A stretch of DNA of 64,000 bases from Rallus limicola (taxonomy: Eukaryota; Chordata; Aves; Gruiformes; Rallidae), in NCBI GenBank assembly GCA_022605955.1, contig JAKCOZ010000008.1, positions 25,793,083-25,857,082 on the forward strand, read 5' to 3'. Positions 10,832-22,637 of the stretch are shown in pieces. Under the pieces are notes generated by a model. The model did no database searches. It had not been told where the DNA came from and saw nothing but the letters and a program-made list of their open reading frames with translations. The position numbers and the translations under genes are program-made. Within the stretch, counting starts at the first letter, position 1. Each line of letters starts with the position of its first letter.

Positions 10832-13800
10832 TTTCTGTGTAATTAGTGTAAGGTTTTAATGGAAGAGATAAGCAATTTTATACACAACTACCTACTCCAA
10901 AGTCTTACTTACTGAGAAAAGTGAACAATGTCTGCTGATAGAGATTTTCTTTAGTGGAAGAAACTACTTAATCCTAAAAGGATCCCAGCATCTACAGCTA
11001 TTGAAATGTCTTGACTTATTCTTCACTTTGCTTCTGTTCCCCCAAGTCAAATTTTTCTGTTGTACTGAAGTGGGTTAGGGAAGGTGACCGTCTCAAGTGC
11101 TACTGGAATCTGATGTACAAATATGCACTAGAAGGATGCCCCACACTGTCTCAGCCCCACCATCCCCTGTGGGTTTTTTTGCAATGAACTGTAGATGGTA
11201 AAGTAGTATATAACTCAGGCCAAGGGTATATTAAAAAATCCAAAGTTACATCAAAAATTTTTGGAGAAACTAATCTCACAAAGTTTTCAGAAGTTCAGGC
11301 CAATAAGGGTTCTGTTGGCTGTATGCTTTTTCTTTTGAACCTTTTGCTTCACTGTTACTGTAATAGATTCTGAGACTTCTGGCTACAAGAACACAAGTCT
11401 AGCATGTCCTTATAAATTACTGTTTCTGATGCTAATGTGTCCACAACTATTTAAAGAGATGTTGCAATACTCTACAGAGGGTGACGCACCTCTGCTGGCC
11501 TGTTCCACAGTGGTGGAATTGATATCTTGAGAGAATCCTAAAAGTTCAAAGTAGCTTTGAGCAGAAGGAGCAGAGAACTGGTACATCTTTTCTGTTGTTT
11601 TAACATTTACTAGTGAAATCTATTTGTACTGGAGTTGCTGAAATACTTAGTAAGAGCATCGGAATGCTCCAAATTCATACATTTGCCAGCAAGAGCTTGT
11701 TTCTGCAGTGTAATCTGATCTTCAGGCAGTTTTGCTGTAGCATAGCCACAGTCCGATTGGCATGAATGGCAGCAACAATACTTCCAACAGTGACCGTTAG
11801 CAACCTAACGGTGGTGCTCTTGCTTCACGTGATAAGCCAGAAGTACGACGTTCTTTGTCTTTCTGAAGTAGCATGGACACGTGGATAAGGTATTACAAGG
11901 ATGAGATATAAAGGTATCACAGTGCTGAGATAAGGTGAAAAGAAGCAATACACTTAAAAAAAAAATCACTGCCCAACTTCTTGCAGAACAGGTAGTTAGA
12001 ATATGGTGCCTCTTTGTGAAGGAAACTGCAACCACAGAAGTACTGTCACAGCAGCCTGGCTGGTATAAAAAGCAGCACGAGCTGTTCAGCATTTCAGTAT
12101 CTTGCATTATGCTACTTCAATAATTTAAGTCATTACTATGTCACCTACACTGACTCATACTTCCAAGCAGTATGGAGCTGCTGCCAGAGAGACTTCAGCG
12201 TTCTGTGTTTCTTGAATCTTTACATATCTGCTAAAAAGATACTCTGCTGCTATGTCTGAAGTAAACCTAGGTTTCTCAGATGTCAAATTCATGTAGTAAA
12301 GGAGATCTAATCCCCTGTTTTGAGCCTTACAACGTGTATTTAGAATACCATTCTCCCCACTCTACTGAATTATGCTTATTAGCATTAGTGGGAGACTCAC
12401 AGTGAAGATCAACAATACTTATTTTGCTCCTGTAATTGGGGGTTTTCTCACTGCATAAATTGCTCCGTGTGAAAGGTGCAAAATCCCTTTTTCCTAAGTG
12501 AAGCAGATACCAAATAGATGCTTTTAACTGACCTGCCGGTGAGGCCAAAGGGATGCAAGCTGCACCTTTCTCTACCATTTCCACAGTCTGCCTGCACAAT
12601 CTGTAGGTACAGTGAATGGATTTTTTTTCTGAATAAGGAGTGAGGAACCAGAGAGGTGAATATGGCTTTATTTCATACAGCCCCTAGGTATACCTTATTA
12701 ATGGATGGTACGGACGTTTGCTGTGGTGTTTGACTCTAAAGGTATTCAAGGGTATATCTAATCTGTAGCAAGGGCAAGGTTATCAACCCCATGTAAAGTG
12801 AAAATAGATAATTTATTAAGTAAACTAAATTGCTAAGGGAAGGGAGGATCTTCAGTGAGTTGAAGGCTTGTTAAGATAAAGCAAGTATAGGCCTTAAGAG
12901 TAATCAGGTAGCTATGGCTTAAAAACAGTGGACTCATCTGAATCAATCAAATATGTAGCCAGATTCTTGGAAGAAGGCAGTATATTTTATTCCTGGGCCA
13001 CTAAGAAGTCTGAAAAGTAAATACATGTAAATCTTTCCTTCAGTCTGAGCTGCGAAACACAGGACTTAAGTATTTGTCCAGCTAATCTCAAAGAAAGAGA
13101 TACTGCCTTTTGTGATTTCCTGCATTTTACATGTTGTTTGCTGTCGGACTTTTCCTGATTCATAAACCTTATTAAATAACAGTAAAGTGCCAAGATAAAG
13201 CTGTCTTACCTGGTAAATTTTTTCTTGAGATTAATGCATGTACTATTCATCGTTTGAATTCTCCAGGTCATCTGAAGGATATCCACATACAAAAGGGTGA
13301 GCAGCTCAGATCATTGTCACATATCAGACAATCAAAAAGAACACGTTGTGAGAAGGATTTACAATTGTAAGTTATATTGGAAAGCTCACTGGCCCAAGGA
13401 TGATGTCAAACATTGCAGGATGTGTGAACAAATCTAAAATGAGAGCAAGAAACAGGAAGGAAGATGATGTGGGCTGCAGGGTCAAGAAGGCTCTTGTGTG
13501 AACAGAAGATAAACTAGTACCATCTGAGCAAAACCAAAACAAAGTTTGTGAAGTAACGCAGAATGACAACAGTGAGGGTTTGGGAACACAATTTGTTTCC
13601 ATAAGCAGCTGAATTAGTAGACCCTGATAACCTGTAGTTCTCTCCTGCTTGGATTTACTTTGTCAAAAAGACACTTTTGAGCCCTAACTCCAGCCTTCTT
13701 GGAATATGAAATATTCCAGACATTCAAAACAAACATCCAAGACCTCTTGAACTCTCTTTAAGACTTCCTCCTTGCTCTAAAATTGACCAAGATGTCCAAA

Positions 13801-13865
13801 AGTGGTGCAAAAAGAGGGACTTGAAGATCATTGCAAGAGTTTGATTTCTTTTGTTAAGAAATCAG
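10832..13865. other. Intergenic DNA after FASTKD2
   Basis: No gene is supported. It contains a hairpin at 11793-11812 with TAACGG-type MYB-like half sites, and short incoherent open frames only. Base composition is AT-rich and like the surroundings. Confidence 0.6.
11793..11812. repeat. Perfect 8-base inverted repeat with two MYB-like half sites
   Basis: ACCGTTAG and CTAACGGT flank a CAAC loop. TAACGG in each arm fits the MYB consensus YAACNG in opposite orientations. It lies about 1 kb past the FASTKD2 stop. Confidence 0.8.
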
Positions 13866-13889
13866 AACCTAAATAAACAGAATTAGAGA

Positions 13890-14075
13890 ATGAAATTCCA
13901 CTTCTCAAGAACTGCAACGGTTCCTGCTTACGCAAGAGGTTGGATAATGCACTGCATGCAGAGACCTAAAGATGTCTGGTTAATTGCAAAGGAAATATTA
14001 ATGCTTTTCTCAGCCATTGCAGTAGGTATTTTCTATGGCTGGCTGTTAATGTTAAGATATTCTCTTTGCACATAA
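13890..14075 (+). CDS. Candidate 61-residue single-pass membrane microprotein
   Basis: I do not recognise this product. The frame opens at ATG 13890 with an in-frame TAG two codons upstream, and stops at TAA 14073-14075. Residues 36-55 (ILMLFSAIAVGIFYGWLLML) form a convincing membrane helix. It is preceded by a charged segment (RPKDVW, then K34 and E35) and followed by Arg56. A pyrimidine-rich acceptor-like sequence ends at 13865, and an AATAAA lies at 14148-14153, 73 bases past the stop. Together these look like a small terminal exon on the same strand as FASTKD2 and CPO. An open frame of this size also arises easily by chance in AT-rich DNA, and no gene is known to me between FASTKD2 and CPO in human. 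Confidence 0.25.
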   Translation: MKFHFSRTATVPAYARGWIMHCMQRPKDVWLIAKEILMLFSAIAVGIFYGWLLMLRYSLCT

Positions 14076-14147
14076 ATTTCAAAGCACACAAGTTTGCATG
14101 AATGAGGTTCCAATTTCAATACCTCTTTGCTGACACTAGAATATCTG

Positions 14148-14153
14148 AATAAA
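14148..14153 (+). terminator. Possible polyadenylation signal for the small ORF
   Basis: AATAAA is followed by further A residues, 73 bases downstream of the TAA at 14073-14075. Such hexamers are common in AT-rich intergenic DNA, so it is weak support on its own. Confidence 0.25.
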
Positions 14154-14170
14154 AAAAAGAATTGCAGGTG

Positions 14171-15330
14171 TTTTGTAGTTCTCAACAAAGGTGGAACATT
14201 CAGCCCAAGGTGAAATGTGCTGAAATCAGTTATTTCAGAACAAAAACATGATTATGTTTTTCTCTACACACATACTTTTAAAGCAATTATGATACTTAAG
14301 CATAGGTTTTACTGAACGTGTAATCCCATGCTTTTGTTCTTTGCTAGTAACTGTAGTGGGTTTATTAGTTCTGCATTGTTCATCTCAAGTGATGCAAATA
14401 TGTATCTTTAAACTATTTTTAAGATCTGTCCTTCTAGTTGTAACAGGTTTTTTCCCTGCTTTCATTGTTTCTGGACAATCACAGTGTAAGGTGAAAGAAT
14501 GAATGTGGTGGCAACTGCAAATAGCCACCCAGGAACAAGAAGAAAGAGAATCTTTGTGTCCACAGATAACCAGTGAGCTTTTTGTTTCATCCTGTTCCCT
14601 CTCTGAAAATGCTCCTGTGCTATACTCCAGTAACACTGTTGCCATGGCACCCATCAAACCCCAGATATGCTCTTGCTTTATGTAGCAAGATGCAAATTTT
14701 TACAAACAGGAGAATTTCTTTTCACTGTGATAGGTAAGGGATTCTATCCATGCCTGCAGACAGAGGCAATTTCCTGACCTTTGTCATTCCTGAGTATGTA
14801 CCATGGTTTACTCTTAACAAATTGCTACATATTCTGTGTTTGTTTGTTTGATTTTTATGGTACAGATTTTGCTGTGCGTGAGATATCATCTGTACTCGAC
14901 CGCCCCAGAGGTGGGGGATTGTGTGTGGAGAGTGAGGAAAGGAGGAGCAGCTCATCAGCTGGTTTAAATTAAAGTCAGGGCACTACAGCAACATACACCA
15001 GCTTAAGCTGTGGCTCTACAACTTCAAAGGGGAAAACTTGAACTGTTATGCAAGTTGAATTTTCTCCTTCCATAACAAGAACAGCTGGTGAATCGGACTC
15101 TTGACCGAGGCTGGTGTAGATGCAGAGAATTTTCACTGAAGTCTTGATGTGTACTGACACGGGTGAGGTGAGATTCAGGAAATACACAATGGCTTGTTCT
15201 GGAGAAGATTATATACCTGTATGTTAAGACATTATTGCACACAATAGCTAGGAAGGAAGGAGAGACCAAGGAGGGAGCCCACATTTGAAATCATGTCAGT
15301 CTTGTAATGAAAGCCTATTTAATCTTTTTA
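14171..15330. other. Intergenic DNA between the small ORF and the CR1 pair
   Basis: No gene or recognised repeat is seen. Overlapping open frames on both strands around 14385-14970 look like chance frames, with no domain motif. Confidence 0.5.
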
Positions 15331-15615
15331 AATCCTAGAATAGTTTGGGTTGGAAGGGACATTTAAAGGTCATCTAGTCCAACCCCCCTGCAGTGAGCAG
15401 GTACATCTTCAACTAGACTAGGTTGCTCAGAGTCCCATTCAACCTAACCTTGAATGTTTCCACGGATGGGGCATCCACCACCTCCCAGCACAGCCTGTTC
15501 CAGTGTTTCACCACCCTGACTGTAAAAGATGTCTTGCTTGTACCGGTTTTTAAAGATTAAAACCATTACTCATTGTCCAATTGCTACAGATCCTGCTAAA
15601 ACATATATAGTAAAG
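15331..15615 (-). mobile_element. CR1 non-LTR retroposon fragment, minus orientation
   Basis: It begins with the reverse complement of the CR1 3' end (AATCCTAGAATAGTTTGGGT, then TTGGAAGGGACATTTAAAGG and CATCTAGTCCAACCCCC) and continues through the usual GGGGCATCCACCACCTCC and CCTGTTCCAGTGTTTCACCA blocks. It fades near 15615, so it is a 5'-truncated copy of about 285 bases, as is normal for CR1. No target-site duplication is evident. Confidence 0.9.
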
Positions 15616-15689
15616 ACCACTGTAAGGTTGTAACTTGCCACTCATGCTGGCTCAGCAGTTAAAACAGCTGCAGGAAGAGAAGCATGACT

Positions 15690-16212
15690 GACAGGTCAGG
15701 AGAGGTGATTCATCCTCTCTACTCTGCTCTTTTGAGACCCCACCTGGAATGCTGCTTCCCCAGAAAGACCTGGACCTGTTGGACTAAGCCCAGAGGAGGG
15801 CCATGAAGATAACCGGAGGGCTGGAGCGCCTCTCCTCTGGATACAGGCTGAGAGAGTTGTGTTTGTTCAGCCTGCAGAAGAGAAGACTGCAGTGAGACCT
15901 TATAACAGCCTTCCAGTACTTAAAGGGGCCTAGAAAAATGCTGAAGAGCGACTGGTTACAAGGACATGTGGTGATAGGACAACAGGCAATACCTTTAAAA
16001 TGAAGGAGGATAGATTTAGATTAGGTATTAGGAAGGGTTTTTTCACTATGAGGGTGGTGAGGCACTGGCACAGGTTACCCAAAGAAGCTGTGGATGGCCA
16101 CTCTCTGGAAGCATTCAAGGCCAGGTTGGATGGAGCTTTAGGCAGCTTGGTCTAGTGGCTCCAGGAGACTCGAACTTTAAGGTCCCTTCACAATCCAAAC
16201 CATTCTGTGAAT
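15690..16212 (+). mobile_element. CR1 non-LTR retroposon fragment, plus orientation
   Basis: It covers the distal end of the CR1 reverse transcriptase frame and the 3' UTR, including blocks such as GACCCCACCTGGAATGCTGC, GAGGGCCATGAAGATAACCG and AGGTTGGATGGAGCTTTAGG. It ends in CAATCCAAACCATTCTGTGA. The coding part is broken. It faces the copy at 15331-15615, with about 75 bases between the truncated ends. Confidence 0.9.
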
Positions 16213-19200
16213 GTGTCAGCAAGAACACTTCATTCCCAGCAGGCAGTACTCCCCCCACGAGGTAGTACTGAAGGGTAGTACTGAAGTTTGGTTTGATTTC
16301 TGCCAATGCAGAATAAAAAGAGAAGTTTCCAGACTTTCTACTGTTGGTGCTAGGTTTGATACTCATTTGTTGAATCTAAAAACTCGGTATGTGAAGGGGG
16401 AGGAGAAAAAGAGAACAATGAAGATATCAAACCCACTCTCTCTGAACAGAGGGTATTATGATCTGAGGATAAGGAATTAAATGGAGACATGGGGAATCTG
16501 ATTTCAGCTCTTGGTTTGCCACCATTTATCTAGCTGCTCATGAGCACATCACTCAGGAGGTCCCTGTGACACACCCAGAGTCCTGATGTTGGCATCCATC
16601 TTGATTCAAAGAAATGCCCTGCTTGGTAGCAGAGGAACAGTCCCAGAGCAGCCAGGTGTCTGTGTTCCCCATCTAGATATTGAGGATGTCTTCATGTGGA
16701 GTTGCTTGGATTTATAAGCTCCCTCAGGCAGAGACAGCTGATGTTTCAGATCCACTCCTTGTACAAATAGTAACAGTTCAGCGATGGAGAGTAGAAGTCT
16801 TGGCTAGTTGTAAAAGAAACAGTTCCCTTTGCTTGAGAACCCTAAAACTTGCAACTATCACATCAACAGCCTTACTACAAACCTACCCAGCCCTATCACA
16901 AGCACTTCAAAGCTAGACTACTCAATCTCTTCCCCAGACATTGTATCAGCAGCAACAATTTTTTTACAAAATTAGACACCAAAATACAAACTGTTCCTAC
17001 TGCACATCACAGCCATACATACACAGCACACTTCAAACCTGGCTTAAAAATTATTTAAGGCTCATTTGCAAGTTACTGTTTGGCTCAGATGAGATCCACT
17101 TTGAGATCTTTTGTTGGGTACTAATGGTTTCATTAATAATCACCAAGATTCCTCAAGGACATCATAATATTTTTTAACAGATCCTCATGCTGGTTGAGGG
17201 GTTTGGAGTATTACTCACTTTGCATGGATGTACATGCATAATTTCATGTGTGCAAGCAATACTGTTCTGCTCAGTGGAGCTGCCGTTAAACAGAAAGTTA
17301 AGTATGTGTCAACTGAATGGAGGCCAAAGGTTAATATGAACATATTTTATAGCTGCAAAAGCTAATTACTTATAGTGTATATTGTTTGGGTCTAGGAAAT
17401 TGTATACAAGCATATTTGCATCTCATCATAATGCATTTTAGTGCTTGTAATAGAACTCATAAAAAATAATGTTGGTTATTCTAGAATACAGTGCAGTAAG
17501 CTTGTTTTTTAACCACTAAGCAATAATCGAGGCTCATGTACCATCCTTTACAGTTCTGCTAGCAGCAATAAAATACTAGTTTATTTACTTACATATGTAA
17601 TTATTTTATGAGAAGTACAAGATAGGCTTTTTTATGTAATTTGACATATTCTTTAAAAAGGCCTAATTAAAGCAAACAACATACTGCTTTGACAGCTAAA
17701 GGTCTACAAGAAGTTTTGTTGCTTCACAAAATCAAGTATTCTTGTCTAATTCTTGCCCACTCAGAACATCAATATAGGATCAAACACTTCTGAAAATCCA
17801 TTTCCCCCAGAGCAATACCTTTGAAATCATAAGTTCTAATCATGTCATCAAAAGGTATTCTTATGAGGGAAAGTTCTCAGGACTGGAGAAGGTGAATGAG
17901 AAAATTGAACCAGTCTTTCTGACAGTGGATTCAGGCACATTAAAAACTGTCTGCAAATTGAATATTTCCTTTGATCAAACTACAATGGCAATACTTTGCA
18001 GCCACCTTGTATGTGTGGGATTTGGGGTCAGCAATTTACCACTGCACCTGAAATATACTACAGGTATTTTTTATAAGTTAAACTGTACAACCTTTATCCA
18101 GACAACTTTCCCATAAGAACCATGTTTACCTAAGGACTGTGGGGTTTTGTGCAGAACTCCTCAAAAGGCCATCACCCTTAACTCCTAGAACTGATCCAAT
18201 AGTGTTTGTGACCTTTTAGTAACAGGTAGTAAACACCATCTTGAATTCAGATTGTACATTAAAGGAGCACCTCAAGGTTCCTTAGCAGTGACATTTCGCA
18301 GTCTACAAAATGCAGGATGAGGGGAAAATAACCACCCAGGTCACCTGTTTTTAAGGAAAGACAACTCACCAATAACATTCTCCTTTCCTGGTTTAAGAAA
18401 ACAGAGTCTGAAAAAGCTACTCTGCCAGCCTAATTAAACCATTACAAATTCTGCCAGGCTGCTTCAGTCCCCTCCCATAAAGAACTGCTTACTGAATGGG
18501 TTCAAGCTATCAGCTCCTCTCTGGCACCAAAGCTGTCTAAAAACTGCATCATGGGACTTCTGGAGAAAAGGCAGGTTTTCTTCCCACACTAACACAACAC
18601 ACTCATATTTCCAGTTTGGGCTCAAAATATGTGCATATGCATATGCATAAATGCTGTAAAAACAATGGAGAAATCTTTGAAAGTATCAGCAAATGTATAT
18701 CCCTTGAAATTCCTAGATCATGGACCAATCACCAGATCTGCTCCGCTAAGCTAAAGCTTAGGGATCCTACGTCACTTGATCAGCAGGACACTTAAGGCTG
18801 GCTTACTGCAACTAATTTTATAATGGCATTACTAGCAAACCTTAATCTAGTGTATGTTGGCTGGAATTCTTTCAGGTTTAAGGTTATTCTACAATCCCAA
18901 ATATGAGGTGAGTGGGGTCTTTTGAGTGTCATCTTGAAGAAAGGGAGAGAGAGGGAAAACTCAGCAAGTTGACTCTAGAAAAGAATTGTTGTAACTCAGC
19001 ACAACTTCCAGTATATTCCCACTTACACTAGAATTATTGCTGGAGCTAATGAGGCTTGAGAACAGTTAGCATTGTCAAATCACAATGGAGTCTGGAAAAT
19101 TTCAGAAAAACCTTTCTCTAACAAAGCTGTGAAAGCTGAAGATTTGGCTATCTGAGAGGAAGAATGATTCACACTGCTGACCACAAAACATATCACTGAC

Positions 19201-20171
19201 TAGTTGTATGCTACAGAATTAAAACCATATACACAATATCATAGAATGAATTAAAATATTTTGAAATTGCTCAGAAAGAAATACCTTTTAATACTCACAG
19301 AAGAGACAATACCTGTAGAATAAGCTATCTCCTATGACAAGTCAATGGGAAAGAGAATGCCAGTTCATCATGTGCTTCCTCCAAGTAAAGTGATAACCAG
19401 AGGATATTTCAGTAAAATAGCTGAATCATCCATCCCCCTTCTTCACTGGAGCAGAAGACTAAGATTTCAGGTACATTAGTCAGCATGCTACTGTATTGAC
19501 TCTACTGAGTGATGATTCTGTCTTGGACACATACCATGACTTTTTTGCAGCAATGAGAGGAGATTTATCAGAGGAGGATTTTCTCAGAATCAAAGTGATG
19601 ATTTAAAAAAAATATTGATCATACTGAGTTCCACCTAGTTCTAGTTTGGTTTTTAGTTGAGATGGAGTCAGTGCATGATTTAGCTGTGGAATTGGGAAAG
19701 CTTAACATGATGAACTGATGTTTGTGGAGACACACAAGTCTGTCTGGTTTTTGTCTTTTTAATAAGCAATTTGTCCTTGAAAGTTACATGCAGCTCAGTA
19801 GGAAATCCGTGTGCAGGCAGCTACCAGGATCAAACCCACGGCTCTATGATAGCATGGTGTGCTTCGGTATGGAATCTTTAAACAAAACGGTTCTAGCTTG
19901 TGGCTGTTGCTACACAGACTGTATGCAGATAAGTCACAAATAGCTGAGCATATGTGTGGTGCAAGGTTAAAACAATAACAAGCAGGTCGAATCATTCAAA
20001 CACTGGAAATCACTTTGACTCCAGGCCAAAAGCTTAGCTTGAGATGATATCAGTATGGGATAAAAAGAGGATAAACTAACAGGCTTAGCAGCCAGCTTGT
20101 TGGAGTCAGCATATAGTATCTATACTTCCAGCAGGAGAGCAGATGGTCATATATTTAAGGAAGCACCAGAC
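16213..20171. other. Intergenic DNA between repeats
   Basis: AT-rich DNA without a supported gene. It includes a 12-base direct duplication (GTAGTACTGAAG) near 16263-16288 and a 16-base TGCATATGCATATGCA palindrome at 18632-18647. Open frames near 16680-17177 and 17892-18116 lack any recognisable domain. Confidence 0.5.
18632..18647. repeat. 16-base perfect palindrome of overlapping ATGCAT units
   Basis: TGCATATGCATATGCA is its own reverse complement and contains octamer-like ATATGCAT elements on both strands. It lies in the FASTKD2-CPO intergenic space. Confidence 0.75.
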
Positions 20172-20352
20172 AGAGAGTCAGGAGATCTGAATTCTATTCC
20201 TGGCTCTGCAGCAGTGTTCCTATGTCACCTTGGGGAGTCACTTTTCCCCCCCCCCTTTTTCTTAATCTTTTAAGTAGTGGAAATAATATTTGCTTGTCTC
20301 ACAGGGCAATCAAGAGCCTAAACTGATGCTGAAAAAATCCTCTGAAGCTCTA
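20172..20352 (+). repeat. MIR-like ancient SINE
   Basis: It follows the MIR order closely: GAGTCAGGAGATCTGAATTC, TCCTGGCTCTGC, a CACCTTGGGGAGTCACTTTT core, then GGAAATAATATTTGCTTGTC and TCACAGGG, ending in a GATGCTGAAAAAATCC and CTGAAGCTC region. A C10 run at 20246-20255 interrupts it. MIR copies in birds are fossils from the amniote ancestor. Confidence 0.65.
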
Positions 20353-22340
20353 AGAAGAACAAATGGAAGAACTGCAAAGTAAACTTGTTTGGAAGAAAGT
20401 ACACCACATGGTTTCATATGGCATGTTTGTGCCATATGTTTATGACCTTTCCTCTCCCCAGAATGTCCCGTGCCTTTCTGCACACAGTTTTCAAGGAGGA
20501 AATAAATGGATTAAGCTGCCTTCCGCATTTGCTAGAAAGATAAGCAGCTGCCAGTAAGAGCCTGACCAGAGAACAGACTTTATTACTGAGACATTATTTG
20601 TGCCCAAGAGGGCAATGGGCTTGTTGAAGTTAACTGTTTGTCCCAAGATATTTTTGCATTGGTGGCAAATAATCTCTCTAATGGTTTTTACTCTGAATTC
20701 AGCCATGCTGCTTGCAAGCTGAATGCTAAGTACATACTTAAGTATTGTCTTTTATGAAGAAATCTTCTGCTGAAGTCTCCAAATAAGTCCATTTTTTAAA
20801 TCAGTGAGAAACGTCCATGGTTATTTTCACAGAACTTTAATCTAAAGCCCATTAAAATCAAGTAGACTTCAAAGGAATTTGAATCAAAGACCTAGCAAGC
20901 AACTGTCATTTCTGCTGAATCCTATAGTCATTAAGCAAAATGACCCTATCTATCTTCATAACTATTTGGCATCATAGCAGTAATGTTTTCATCATGGAAT
21001 AGTTACTGCTTTTGGTGTGGAGGTGTAAGCTTTGGACAGGAGCCAAACGTGAGCACAAATCACAATTTGCTCCATTTGTGCATATCTTTTTTACAAGAGA
21101 AAAAGAAAAAATCAAGTCTTTTGATTTTTCTTCTAAGCCTCCATTTTTGTTGTTTTGAGATTCTGAGTCCCTGTCAAGGGGCTAGACTTCAGTTTGAAGT
21201 CATCTCTGGTAAAAGGGCACAGACAACCATGCAGAAGACTTCAAAACATTAATCCACCTCATAGCAATAGTGGAGATGAAAAAAATACAAAGGTTATCTG
21301 AGATGTCCAGACTGTCAACATGGAATATGGTCTTCCAACATAAATTTGTTTTTCTCACAAACTGCAGCTGGCTCTAATCCTATAAACTGAATTTCCTTCA
21401 GCTCTTCCGGAAGTCACTGTGGGCTGGATATCCACACAGGCTGCTCAGCAGATTATAATGTGAGGCATTAAGATTGGAGGGGTCTGATGTGACTTATGAA
21501 GAAGAACATAGTCCTCTCTTGCATGCACCCTGTTTTTGTGACAGCACTTTTGAGTTAAGATGATGCTCTTTTATACTGGCACAGTTCTACTGCCTGGGTC
21601 CTTGATGACAGCTCTGGTAATAATTAAGAGGGCTTCCTACTTTGCTGAGAAATATTTACAAAGATACCATAATTATAGTTAATGTTCATTGCATGTGTAC
21701 ACTACAGAACTGACTTACTGACTCTCTTCACCCCAAATCCATGCATTTTTTTGTGATTTAATCACTATAGGATAGCTTTAATCCAAGAGAGAAGCTGAGG
21801 TAAACAATTTCTTTCTGTAGAACTGTGCTACATGTCTGTCTAATTCAAGAAGGAATTCCACTGTTTACTCTTAATATATATATGAACGAAGCACAGAATT
21901 AAATTTCAGAGTAACCAGCCCACTCTTTTGACTATATAATAAAAACACTCTTTATGACAGTATAAAGTTGATAGTCTGTGTCCAGAGACTGATGTGACTG
22001 GTTTATACAAGACTCTAATGGCCCAAACTTTCCCTTTTACAGGAATGTTGGTTGTTTCTTTCATGTCCTCTTTTTTGCTAGGCAACTGACAGAACTGCAG
22101 TTAAGAGGACAAAGTGCTCCACAAAGACACAAACACAGGAAAGAAGAGAGCAAGGATGGAGCTTGTTATACCAGTTTTCACTTGCCCTTCCCATCTCTGT
22201 GATTTTGATAAGCTTATCTCCAATAGGACCTTGCAGGTAATGCTTTCTACAATGACTACCAACTTTGTCACATAATATTTTCAAAGATTTGAAGGTGTCA
22301 TATAGAAAAATCTTATTTTTTAGAAGTGCTTCAGTGAGAA
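20353..22340. other. Intergenic DNA upstream of the CPO promoter
   Basis: No gene is supported. A hairpin with 9-base arms lies at 20415-20438 (CATATGGCA and TGCCATATG). The rest is unique AT-rich sequence. Confidence 0.5.
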
Positions 22341-22344
22341 GTTG

Positions 22345-22505
22345 ATATTTGTGTTTGTTGATATTTATGTTTGGGGTGTGGAACAGAGATAATTAAGAAA
22401 AAGTAGAACTATTTAAAAGTGAAGTTAATGATTCAACAAGGGCAGGTTCCCTTCCAGGATAAGTCTGGTTATATATTACACTTGCACAAATGAAGAGTTC
22501 AATCC
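22345..22505 (+). promoter_or_regulatory. CPO: CPO core promoter with TATA box and gut-type factor motifs
   Basis: A TATATATT box at 22470-22477 stands about 85 bases before the CPO start codon, which places initiation near 22500 and a 5' UTR of roughly 55 bases. Just upstream are GTTAATGATTCAAC at 22424-22437, close to the HNF1 consensus, TGTTTGTT at 22352-22359 (FOXA-like) and TTTATG at 22364-22369 (CDX-like). This set suits an enterocyte gene. Motif matches are by eye. Confidence 0.5.
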
Positions 22506-22557
22506 AGATCTATCCCTTCTAATTCTGCACTGTCTGGACTGGCTTCCTTGCACAAAG

Positions 22558-22637
22558 ATGTGGTTTTTTCTTGGGATCACCTTTTCTTTGGGGATGCTAA
22601 TTCCTGGGAAACACAGCTTGAACTTGCAATCTGATGG
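22558..22637 (+). CDS. CPO: CPO exon 1: start codon and signal peptide
   Basis: ATG at 22558 in a good context (A at -3) opens [20 protein letters not shown], then LNLQSD and a split Gly codon before GTGAGT. The hydrophobic stretch is a signal peptide. The phase-2 end joins exon 2 to make SDG|DQVF, the usual start of an M14 prodomain. It is separated from exon 2 by a 3.9 kb intron. Confidence 0.88.
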
